From assembly GCA_011049795.1 (NCBI GenBank), contig DRHD01000254.1:1-5970 (forward strand): a stretch of DNA of 5,970 bases, in the 5' to 3' direction. Below are positions 1 to 5,921 of the stretch, one piece after another; positions within the stretch are counted from its first letter, which is position 1; each line of letters starts with the position of its first letter. The stretch comes from Porticoccus sp. Lineage in GTDB: Bacteria > Pseudomonadota > Gammaproteobacteria > Pseudomonadales > Porticoccaceae. Both the position numbers and the translations under genes were made by a program. The notes under the pieces were generated by a model. The model searched no databases. It saw only the letters and a program-made list of their open reading frames with translations, and had not been told where the DNA came from.

Positions 1-2
1 AA

Positions 3-155
3 TATGGTCCATGGGCCGGTGGTCAATTCGCTGGCATGATAAAGCGCCATCTGGCATTCAAACAAAAATACCCAGACAGACCGCCTACTCACGGTAAGCC
101 CTACGAAGGGATTGAGAACCTCAGGCCTGAAAGTAAAATACACCTTTGGCTTTAA
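3..155 (+). other. Open frame of foreign origin at left edge, possibly the C-terminal end of another gene
   Basis: This frame is open from the window edge to a TAA at 153-155. It reads as natural protein, beginning YGPWAGGQFAGMIKRH and continuing with KYPDRPPTHGKPYEG and IENLRPES. It overlaps the cytochrome gene in a different frame, and its last few codons (IHLWL) are simply the cytochrome coding sequence read out of frame. The authentic part therefore probably stops at about 118-135, where a join to the cytochrome gene is likely. I do not recognise the family and assign no function. It could be the end of a neighbouring enzyme gene joined by rearrangement, or a fragment brought in by an amplification or assembly chimera. 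No start codon or ribosome binding site can be judged because the 5' side lies outside the window. Confidence 0.35.
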
Positions 156-2079
156 GCCCCTTCAACAATATTTAATTGAGACAAATGATGGCCATGTACA
201 GGCCCTAAATATCGCCTGGGATAGCCGCAGTAAAGAGCAAGGCGGCCAACAATGGTTCCATCTACAGCCCGACGAAAATATTAACCCTGAGCATCCTTTT
301 TTCTGGACACGTTATTTTCAGAACTGGAATAACCGCTGTGCCAGTTGCCACTCAACCAATGTAACCAAAAACTACGATGCTGAGGCACACAGCTACAACA
401 CCACCTGGTCAGAAATCAACGTTAGCTGCGAGGCCTGCCACGGCTCAGGGAAAAAACACCTTGAACTAGCCAAGAAAAATAAAATCACCGGCAACAACAG
501 CGGCTTTTCCTCCCCAGCCTCCCCAGCCCTAAACTGGCAATTCAAGCCCGGAGAATCTATTGCAAGTCCACAAGGCAAGAAAAATGCCGACCAAATTAAT
601 ATGTGTGGCGACTGCCACTCATTGCGAACACCATTGACAGAAACAACCGAAGGTAAAAATTTCCACGATGCTAATCGCCTCCAATTGTTAAATGAAGGTT
701 CCTACTTTCACGATGGGCAAATTCGTGAAGAAGCCTTTGTTATGGGTTCATTCTTACAAAGTAAAATGCACGGCAAGGGCGTTACATGCAGCAATTGCCA
801 CAACCCGCACAGTGGCAAAGTGTTAATAGAAGGCAACGGCTTGTGCGCGCAGTGCCATTTACCACAAGTATTTGACACACCGAAACATCACCACCACCCA
901 GAGGCTTCAACCGGTGCCGCCTGCGTAAATTGCCACATGCCCGAACGTACTTACATGCAAGTGGATGGCCGGCGCGACCATAGCTTTACTACTCCCAGGC
1001 CCGACTTGTCACGTACTTTGGGCGCGCCCAATGCCTGCACTAATTGCCATATAGGCCAAGCGGGTAAAGATGACACGTGGGCCAGTGAGCAATTGTCGAC
1101 GTGGGGTATAGAACCGAACAATGACCATTGGGCCACCCTAAGCCAACGTGTACGCACTGGAGATGTTCTTGTTACTCAAGCCATAACTGACCTGGTTGAT
1201 GAAGGTTCCTCACCCGACATAGTTAGAGCGAGCTTGTTGCAGGAACTTGCTGCATTCCCATCAAATGCCAGTATAAAAACAGCACTACAAAGCTTGCAGG
1301 ATGAAAACCCCATGGTCAGGCGGGCAGCCGTTAGCGCCATGCAAGCCCTGCCTCCAGACACTCGCTGGAAATTTTTGTCACCCCATTTGAACGATAAAAG
1401 TCGTTCCGTGCGCTTTCAGCTCGCAGAAACCCTAGCGGACACCTATTCTCAACTACGTCCTGACCAGCAAGCTGCACTAGCACCAGTTCTTGAGGAATAC
1501 CTCGTCTCCCTCAAGGTGTCAGCCGATTCCCCTACAACTCAGGCTTCAATCGCCCTTCTAGAGCTACAATTTGGGAATATAAAGGCTGCTGAAAATGCGT
1601 ATCTGCAGGCGCTGCGTATTGAGCCCAATCACGTGATGGTATTACTTAACATGGCTGATTTTTACCGTAGCACAGCGCGTGATACGGAGGCAGAAACCCT
1701 ACTTAAGCGGGCATTATCTGTCGCACCGGATAGCGGGGCCGTACAACACAGTTACGGCTTGCTGCTGATTCGTAAGGGTGATTCCAGCGGCGCTCTACCC
1801 CATTTAAAATTGGCCATAGAGCAGGCTGACGCACAAGCTCGCTATGCCTACGTCTATGCTGTAGCTCTCGACAATCAGGGACAGACGAAGGAAGCGGCCA
1901 AAACCTTGGTAAAAGCAACAAAACGCTGGCCTAATCAGTACGACCTGCTAATGACTCTGGTGCTCTATCTGGAAAAAAGCGGCAATACTTATTCAATCAA
2001 AAAATATGTTTCACAATTGATGATGATCGCGCCCAATGAGCCGTCAGTAAAACAATTAAAAGAACGATATATTCGCTGA
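112..2079 (+). CDS. Multiheme cytochrome c with HEAT-like and TPR repeats, N-terminally truncated
   Basis: This is a periplasmic-type multiheme c cytochrome, inferred to carry electrons between periplasmic partners; the substrate is unknown. Seven CXXCH heme-binding motifs are visible at residues 76 (CASCH), 106 (CEACH), 165 (CGDCH), 226 (CSNCH), 245 (CAQCH), 271 (CVNCH) and 309 (CTNCH). There is a histidine run at about 259-262 that may supply heme ligands. Residues of about 365-450 look like HEAT-type helical repeats, and about 480-650 form several TPR units, a known arrangement for cytochromes with C-terminal TPR domains. The protein begins abruptly at KVKYTFGFKPLQQYL, a stretch that in family members follows an N-terminal region with a signal peptide and a further CXXCH. 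Here that region is absent. The TTG at 112 has no ribosome binding site, and in-frame stops lie at 37-42, so this start is only formal and the true 5' end is missing. The C-terminus is intact, ending in TGA. No terminator follows. Confidence 0.88.
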   Translation: MRTSGLKVKYTFGFKPLQQYLIETNDGHVQALNIAWDSRSKEQGGQQWFHLQPDENINPEHPFFWTRYFQNWNNRCASCHSTNVTKNYDAEAHSYNTTWSEINVSCEACHGSGKKHLELAKKNKITGNNSGFSSPASPALNWQFKPGESIASPQGKKNADQINMCGDCHSLRTPLTETTEGKNFHDANRLQLLNEGSYFHDGQIREEAFVMGSFLQSKMHGKGVTCSNCHNPHSGKVLIEGNGLCAQCHLPQVFDTPKHHHHPEASTGAACVNCHMPERTYMQVDGRRDHSFTTPRPDLSRTLGAPNACTNCHIGQAGKDDTWASEQLSTWGIEPNNDHWATLSQRVRTGDVLVTQAITDLVDEGSSPDIVRASLLQELAAFPSNASIKTALQSLQDENPMVRRAAVSAMQALPPDTRWKFLSPHLNDKSRSVRFQLAETLADTYSQLRPDQQAALAPVLEEYLVSLKVSADSPTTQASIALLELQFGNIKAAENAYLQALRIEPNHVMVLLNMADFYRSTARDTEAETLLKRALSVAPDSGAVQHSYGLLLIRKGDSSGALPHLKLAIEQADAQARYAYVYAVALDNQGQTKEAAKTLVKATKRWPNQYDLLMTLVLYLEKSGNTYSIKKYVSQLMMIAPNEPSVKQLKERYIR

Positions 2080-2098
2080 CCTAATCATCATCCACTGA

Positions 2099-2245
2099 AA
2101 CCTTGATGAGCTAACCATACGCTGGGACAACTCTGGTAACGGAGCCAAGTTCAACCTTTTGTCTGACACCTTTCCTCCCAACTCATTCAACGAACAAGTA
2201 GTTAAACGATTACTCCATTTCACTACCTTGGTTAAAAATGATTAA
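2099..2245 (+). other. Unassigned 48-codon open stretch downstream of the cytochrome gene
   Basis: Between a TGA at 2096-2098 and a TAA at 2243-2245 one frame is open and reads like ordinary protein, with pieces such as LTIRWDNSGNGAKFNLLSD and FNEQVVKRLLHFTTLVKND. There is no ATG or GTG at its head and no ribosome binding site, so it is not a credible free-standing gene. It may be the C-terminal remnant of a lost gene, or chance. I do not recognise the family. The rest of the gap up to 2296 is AT-rich and shows no clear hairpin terminator for either convergent neighbour. Confidence 0.25.
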
Positions 2246-2296
2246 TATTTTGGAAAATTGATCATAGTACCGGGTAATAACCAGTCAAGAGCTCCT

Positions 2297-3313
2297 TTAC
2301 TCCAAATCAGGTGTGTACCGACCGTATCGTGCCGTGCCATTTAGCCTGGCTCGTTTATACAACGCCGCTTGCATTTGTTTTGCGTTGGCCACGTCCCCTT
2401 TCCAAGCAACCAAAGCCGGATGTTGCAACGCGCGCCCATAAGAAAAACTCAGTTCCCATGGATGCGGCCCGATTTGGTTCATTGCATTCAGATGTTCAGT
2501 CGATGCTTCATCCGACAGCCCACCAGAAAGGAAGTGAATAGAGGGCACTGCAGCCGGCACCGTTCTTCTTAAAACCTTAACCGTTTCACGAGCGATGTCT
2601 TCTGAGGCAGCTTGTTTCTCACAACCCTTCCCCGGCACAATCATATTGGGTTTTAGTAGCATATGCTCCAGAGTAACCCCCTCTTGCACTAGAGCCTGAA
2701 ACACAGCATGTTGTACGGCTTCTGTTACTTTCGCACACTGCTCTATGGTGTGATCGCCATCCATCAATACTTCGGGCTCCACAATCGGCACAATGCCGGC
2801 TTGCTGACAAACCTTCGCGTAACGCGCTAATACCTTGGCATTCTCATCAATAGCCAATTGACTCGGCGTATGTTTGGAAATGGTATACACATCACGCCAC
2901 TTGGCAAATCGCGCCCCTTGTTTTTTATAACCGTCTAAACGCTCAGCCAAGCCTTCTAGGCCCACAGTAATTTCATCACCAGGCTCACCGCCCTCGAGAG
3001 AGGTTTTACCTTTATCAACCTTAATGCCAGGTACGATACCCTGTTTAACCAATAATTCAGGAATAGGAACACCATTGTCATCACACTGTCCTAACGTCTC
3101 TTCGAACAAAATGACACCGCTAATAAATTCGCCAAGACCGGGTGTTGCTAACAACAAACTACGGTAAGCGCGACGCTTTTCCTCCGTCGACTCAGCGCCA
3201 ATGGCATCAAAGCGTTTAGCTATTGTTGGGCTACTTTCATCTGCCGCCAAAATGCCCTTACCTTTATCGGCCAGTGCATCAACGGTCGCCTGAAGTTGTT
3301 GAACTCTATTCAT
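2297..3313 (-). CDS. Fructose-bisphosphate aldolase, class I
   Basis: A cytosolic class I (Schiff-base) aldolase that reversibly splits fructose 1,6-bisphosphate into dihydroxyacetone phosphate and glyceraldehyde 3-phosphate, in glycolysis and gluconeogenesis. At 338 residues it matches the usual bacterial length for this animal-like family. Visible landmarks, in order, are ILAADES (about 21-27, with the active-site Asp at 25), KWR (138-140), VEPEVL (178-183, with the catalytic Glu residues), LLKPNM (219-224, with the Schiff-base lysine at 221) and FLSGGLSDEAS, the phosphate-binding loop. The gene is intact, from ATG at 3313 to TAA at 2297. It is alone on its strand, facing the cytochrome c gene convergently and the cytochrome b gene divergently, and no other glycolytic gene is nearby. 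Class II aldolases use zinc and lack these motifs, so that alternative is ruled out. The symbol is left blank because naming of bacterial class I enzymes varies (fbaB, fda, fba). Confidence 0.96.
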   Translation of the reverse strand: MNRVQQLQATVDALADKGKGILAADESSPTIAKRFDAIGAESTEEKRRAYRSLLLATPGLGEFISGVILFEETLGQCDDNGVPIPELLVKQGIVPGIKVDKGKTSLEGGEPGDEITVGLEGLAERLDGYKKQGARFAKWRDVYTISKHTPSQLAIDENAKVLARYAKVCQQAGIVPIVEPEVLMDGDHTIEQCAKVTEAVQHAVFQALVQEGVTLEHMLLKPNMIVPGKGCEKQAASEDIARETVKVLRRTVPAAVPSIHFLSGGLSDEASTEHLNAMNQIGPHPWELSFSYGRALQHPALVAWKGDVANAKQMQAALYKRARLNGTARYGRYTPDLE

Positions 3314-3321
3314 AAGCTACG

Positions 3322-3326
3322 CCCTC
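3322..3326 (-). promoter_or_regulatory. Ribosome binding site of the aldolase gene
   Basis: On the minus strand the sequence GAGGG lies 8 bases before the ATG at 3313, a normal Shine-Dalgarno distance. It supports that start codon over any internal one. Confidence 0.6.
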
Positions 3327-3403
3327 ACCCTTTACGATAGTTGGACTAACACCTTAACGACTGTGACCACCAAAGGTATCGACCACAATACCAATAATAC
3401 TAG

Positions 3404-3526
3404 CAGGCGGGCTTATACGTTGGATACTTGGCTTATGCCGAGCTAATGGGTGGCTTGATATTACCCAATCCTGAATTGATGGATGTGGCCGTGCCAGCCA
3501 ATCAGAAGTGTGGAAATACCCAATAA
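3404..3526 (+). other. Unassigned 40-codon open stretch in the aldolase/cytochrome b gap
   Basis: Just after a TAG at 3401-3403, a frame stays open to TAA at 3524-3526 and reads like normal protein: AGLYVGYLAYAELMGG, then LILPNPELMDVAVPANQ and a cysteine near the end. No start codon with a ribosome binding site precedes it, so it would be a decayed C-terminal fragment if real. The opposite strand is also open here (about 3350-3540), where the peptide LAR-x-x-PSIQ occurs twice with mostly synonymous codon differences. I cannot tell which strand, if either, was coding. The family is not recognised. Confidence 0.2.
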
Positions 3527-3564
3527 TTGTGGTACATTTTTTTCATATAGATAGACAGGCAATT

Positions 3565-3593
3565 TGGGGTTTTCGAAAAAATATAAAACCCCA
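3565..3593. repeat. Inverted repeat (hairpin) in the divergent gap
   Basis: TGGGGTTTT (3565-3573) and AAAACCCCA (3585-3593) form a perfect 9-base-pair stem with an 11-base A-rich loop. Neither side is followed by a clean T-run, so it is a poor terminator. It could be a regulatory or chance hairpin upstream of the cytochrome b gene. Confidence 0.35.
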
Positions 3594-3615
3594 CGAAGAA
3601 AACCTGGCGGAAAAA

Positions 3616-3621
3616 TATAAT
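3616..3621 (+). promoter_or_regulatory. Possible -10 box for the cytochrome b gene
   Basis: A perfect sigma-70 -10 hexamer TATAAT lies about 100 bases before the cytochrome b start, just after the 3565-3593 hairpin. No good -35 box is found 16-18 bases upstream (the sequence there is around CACGAAGA), and AT-rich gaps produce such hexamers by chance. It is therefore only a candidate. No convincing promoter was found for the divergent aldolase gene. Confidence 0.25.
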
Positions 3622-3707
3622 CGTTGAATTAATCGGCATCAATGAAACACCGAACATGAACGTGATTTAATACTTATCGCTAGAATTAGCCTTAACCATG
3701 AGTCACT

Positions 3708-3711
3708 GGAG
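3708..3711 (+). promoter_or_regulatory. Ribosome binding site that favours the second ATG of the cytochrome b gene
   Basis: GGAG sits 7 bases before the ATG at 3719, while the in-frame ATG at 3698 has no Shine-Dalgarno-like sequence before it. This decides the start in favour of 3719. Confidence 0.55.
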
Positions 3712-3718
3712 CGCCGTC

Positions 3719-4456
3719 ATGACCAACCTTAAAGCTCACCTTGTTTGGGATGCCAATATTCGCTGGTTTCACTGGATTAATTTCCTATGTGTACTCGGGC
3801 TAATTGCCGTGGGCGTGGTCATCCTTAATAGTAAGGCCCTCGGTATCACCAATGAGGGCAAAATCTTACTTAAGACAGTGCATGTTTGGATTGGCTATGT
3901 GTTCGCACTAAACCTGTTGTGGCGTCTGGTTTGGGCCTTTATTGGTGGACCCTATGCGCGATGGCGGGCAATTCTACCCGGTGGGAAAGGCTATATGAGA
4001 GAAGCCTTTGACTACATCGGTGATGTCAAAGCCGGGCGTCCACGCCAGTATCTCGGCCACAACCCCATTGGGCGTATCGCCGTTTCCCTGCTACTTTTGC
4101 TGTTACTCGTGCAGGCCATCACAGGGCTGATGCTGGCCGGTACAGATCTGTTCTACCCACCCATCGGTTCATGGATTGCTCGCTGGATAGCCAGTTCTGG
4201 AGTTGATCCAGCGACGCTCGTACCCTATGCAAAGGAAATGTATGACGAGACCGCCTATGAGGCGATGCGGGCCTTCCGTAAACCCGTGATTACCATTCAC
4301 TACTACAATTTCTTCGTGCTGCTCAGCATTATCCTGACACATATCCTCGCTGTCGTCGTGACCGAACTACGTGAAGGGGGAAACCTGATCTCAGCGATGT
4401 TTTCGGGTAAGAAGATACTGAGAGAACCACCCGCTGACCGCACAAAAGATGATTGA
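3719..4456 (+). CDS. Cytochrome b561 family protein, Ni/Fe-hydrogenase b-type cytochrome-like
   Basis: An inner-membrane diheme b-type cytochrome of the family that moves electrons between a periplasmic redox partner and the quinone pool. Numbered from the ATG at 3719 (245 residues), four hydrophobic helices are seen at about 20-36, 55-75, 119-140 and 196-216. Candidate heme-ligand histidines are H18 (WFHW), H55 (TVHVW), H194 (TIHYYNF) and H208 (LTHI). The GHNPIGR segment at 113-119 is typical of this family. The long loop between the third and fourth helices (about 141-190) is also usual for hydrogenase-type members. An in-frame ATG at 3698 would add seven residues but lacks a ribosome binding site. 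No hydrogenase subunit, cytochrome c or thiosulfate-oxidising gene sits beside it on the same strand, so its partner is unknown. The multiheme cytochrome at the left end is only a speculative partner. The gene is complete and ends at TGA 4454-4456. Confidence 0.9.
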   Translation: MTNLKAHLVWDANIRWFHWINFLCVLGLIAVGVVILNSKALGITNEGKILLKTVHVWIGYVFALNLLWRLVWAFIGGPYARWRAILPGGKGYMREAFDYIGDVKAGRPRQYLGHNPIGRIAVSLLLLLLLVQAITGLMLAGTDLFYPPIGSWIARWIASSGVDPATLVPYAKEMYDETAYEAMRAFRKPVITIHYYNFFVLLSIILTHILAVVVTELREGGNLISAMFSGKKILREPPADRTKDD

Positions 4457-4529
4457 GATTCAGCAGAAGAGCTAACGACATAGTTTCAACTCAATTAGCG
4501 GGAAAACCAACCTATCGAACCCACCAAGA

Positions 4530-4563
4530 AAAAAGGCTTAGAGATAATTCTCTAAGCCTTTTT
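4530..4563. terminator. Strong bidirectional intrinsic terminator
   Basis: AAAAAGGCTTAGAGA (4530-4544) pairs perfectly with TCTCTAAGCCTTTTT (4549-4563): a 15-base-pair stem with a 4-base TAAT loop. A run of T follows the GC-bearing stem on the plus strand and, because of the A-run on the left, on the minus strand too. On the plus strand it ends the cytochrome b transcript 74 bases after its stop. On the minus strand it lies about 50 bases past the end of the transporter remnant and about 210 bases past rsuA, so it may have been the terminator of the lost transporter gene and now serves the arfB-rsuA transcript. Confidence 0.9.
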
Positions 4564-4614
4564 GTATATTTACCGCTTGGTTACGCAGGTTTAATCACCA
4601 CAGTATTCGCAACC

Positions 4615-4752
4615 TTATTTTGGGAATAAAAAAAGTCACCTCCAAACGAAAATCCCAGTCTTCCGCACCACGGATTGGCGACTCAGCCGAACACCACCAC
4701 CAACTTGAAATAGCTGATCACCCGCTTTTAGCATTTGCATGACACTAAAATT
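4615..4752 (-). pseudogene. Decayed C-terminal stub of an outer-membrane transporter-like protein
   Basis: No intact gene is present, but two minus-strand frames join into one sensible C-terminus. From 4752 to 4687 the frame reads NFSVMQMLKAGDQLF then QVGGGVR. From about 4686 to 4619 a second frame reads AESPIRGAEDWDF then RLEVTFFIPK. As I recall it, the family of outer-membrane 'transporter' proteins ends in a GVRYWAESP...GPEGWG...FPK pattern, with a final beta strand ending in FPK. A deletion of about 7 bases at 4686/4687 (loss of the Y-W codons) explains the frame change. One extra A at 4618 explains why the frame misses the TAA at 4617-4615. Everything upstream of about residue -50 is gone, and rsuA ends 24 bases before the stub. 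The family match is from memory; the broken frames are seen directly. Confidence 0.5.
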
Positions 4753-4775
4753 GTATGCAGACAAAGCTCTACTCA

Positions 4776-5489
4776 TCAGGCCCTTGAAATATTAATCACT
4801 TCGCTGCCCGTTAGCGCTCTACTTTGACCTGGAGATAATGAAGGGTCTAACGATAGGTTACCGATAGCAATGCGTTGCAGTGTTAATACCTCATTATCAA
4901 ACCGCCCAAACATTCGTTTAATCTGGTGGTAGCGCCCTTCCATAAGGCTCACCTCCGCCACATAATCAGAAACAATATGCAGTTTCGCTGGCCGAGTGGT
5001 TATATCTTCAAAAGGAAAATACATCCCTTCAGAAAATGCCTGAATATAGGCTTCTGTCACTGGTTTCTCCAGAGTGACCCGATACAGCTTGGCAATGTTA
5101 TTTTCCGGTGTTGTGAGTTGCCTTGACCACCGACCGTCATTCGTCAGTAATAGTAACCCCGAGGAATTAAAGTCCAGTCGCCCCACAATATGTAAATGAT
5201 GACGATCCGGTCTCTCCAGTAAATCAATCACTGTTCTGTGCTGCTCATCCTTGGTGGCACTTACCACGCCGACAGGTTTATTCATCATCACATAACTTGG
5301 GGTATTGTCCTGCAACACTTGGTCATCCAGTGTCACATGGGAGAACTCGTCGATTACATGATTTATATCAGTGGCAGGAGAGCCATCCACAACAATACGC
5401 TTCTGAGCCAATAATGGTCTTACATCTCGACGGTTAATGCCCATCTGTTCGCTGATAAAACGATCCAGCCTGGCGCGCTTTGATTGCAT
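4776..5489 (-). CDS. rsuA: 16S rRNA pseudouridine synthase, RsuA family
   Basis: A cytosolic enzyme that converts a specific uridine in rRNA to pseudouridine; in E. coli RsuA acts on U516 of 16S rRNA. The 237 residues match RsuA in length and order: an N-terminal S4 RNA-binding domain (about 5-60, with RLDRFISEQMG and RIVVDG), then YVMMNKPVG (66-74), the catalytic motif GRLD with the aspartate at 106, GLLLLTNDG just after it, KLYRVTLE, and EGRYHQIKRMF near 185-195. The two residues after GRLDF are N-S-S rather than the D-T-T of E. coli RsuA, a mild change. A related RluB/RluE/RluF-type enzyme acting on 23S rRNA is possible, but the short length and the NKP...EGRYHQ layout favour RsuA. The start ATG at 5489 lies 24 bases after the arfB stop with only a weak ribosome binding site, consistent with translation as the second gene of an arfB-rsuA transcript. 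Confidence 0.9.
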   Translation of the reverse strand: MQSKRARLDRFISEQMGINRRDVRPLLAQKRIVVDGSPATDINHVIDEFSHVTLDDQVLQDNTPSYVMMNKPVGVVSATKDEQHRTVIDLLERPDRHHLHIVGRLDFNSSGLLLLTNDGRWSRQLTTPENNIAKLYRVTLEKPVTEAYIQAFSEGMYFPFEDITTRPAKLHIVSDYVAEVSLMEGRYHQIKRMFGRFDNEVLTLQRIAIGNLSLDPSLSPGQSRALTGSEVINISRA

Positions 5490-5513
5490 GGCTTTATGAA
5501 TCCGGTGAAGTCG

Positions 5514-5921
5514 TTACTCTGTCACACTGCGCCGCAGTGCTTTGGTCTTACTCCGCAGAGCTTTGCCGTCCAAACGCCTTTTCTGAGAACCTTTCGTCGG
5601 CTTGGTTGGTCGCCTGACTTTCTGTACGACAGTAACGTTCTTAATAAGTAGCTGCAGACGCTCTAGAGCATCCTCTCGGTTTTTCTCTTGAGTTCGAAAC
5701 TTTTGCGCCTTGATCACAACGACACCCTCTTTACTGATACGGCGATCTCGCAAGCTTAATAGCCGTTGCTTATAAAGCTCAGATAAAGAAGATTCATTGA
5801 TATCAAAACGAAGGTGAATGGCTGAAGAAACCTTATTAACATTTTGGCCACCAGCTCCCTGGGCACGAATCGCTGAAATATCAATTTCATTATCGGGAAG
5901 GGAAATAGTCGGAGTGATCAA
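5514..5921 (-). CDS. arfB: Peptidyl-tRNA hydrolase ArfB (alternative ribosome-rescue factor B), 5' end disrupted
   Basis: ArfB (YaeJ) rescues ribosomes stalled at the 3' end of mRNAs that lack a stop codon, by hydrolysing the peptidyl-tRNA. The class-I release-factor domain is clear: AIRAQGAGGQNVNKV with the catalytic GGQ at residues 24-26, then SSAIHLRFDI, and a basic C-terminal tail (about 100-135, rich in K, R, P, T and S) that enters the empty mRNA channel. The visible 135 residues nearly equal the E. coli length of 140, so only a few N-terminal residues are missing. The TTG at 5921 is not a believable start: it falls exactly at the point where the sequence switches into an inverted copy of this same gene (5914-5970). 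The real start codon, ribosome binding site and promoter are lost beyond the join. Downstream, rsuA follows after 24 bases on the same strand. Confidence 0.93.
   Translation of the reverse strand: MITPTISLPDNEIDISAIRAQGAGGQNVNKVSSAIHLRFDINESSLSELYKQRLLSLRDRRISKEGVVVIKAQKFRTQEKNREDALERLQLLIKNVTVVQKVRRPTKPTKGSQKRRLDGKALRSKTKALRRSVTE
5661..5717. repeat. Inverted repeat, internal arm (inside arfB)
   Basis: This arm is the reverse complement of 5914-5970 without a single mismatch over 57 bases. It lies in the arfB coding region and encodes residues 69-87 (VIKAQKFRTQEKNREDALE). It carries the palindrome TGATCA at 5711-5716. Confidence 0.97.

Noticed and set aside
883..900. His-rich run in the cytochrome resembling a purification tag or metal-binding cluster
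   Set aside because: It falls inside a multiheme domain where extra histidines commonly serve as heme ligands, and the flanking sequence is continuous with the family; no vector sequence is present.
393..1921. Several minus-strand open frames of 61-72 codons within the cytochrome c gene
   Set aside because: The plus strand carries unmistakable heme motifs and TPR repeats here; the antisense frames have shadow-like composition and no supporting signals.
2311..2572. Two plus-strand open frames of 67-76 codons opposite the end of the aldolase gene
   Set aside because: They are antisense shadows of a clearly conserved aldolase coding region, with no ribosome binding site and no recognisable protein.
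4926..5126. Plus-strand open frame opposite rsuA
   Set aside because: It is antisense to the conserved pseudouridine synthase catalytic and C-terminal region and has no independent support.
5919..5921. TTG as a true start codon for arfB
   Set aside because: It lies exactly inside the junction with the inverted copy, so the codon comes from the chimera and not from the gene's own 5' end.
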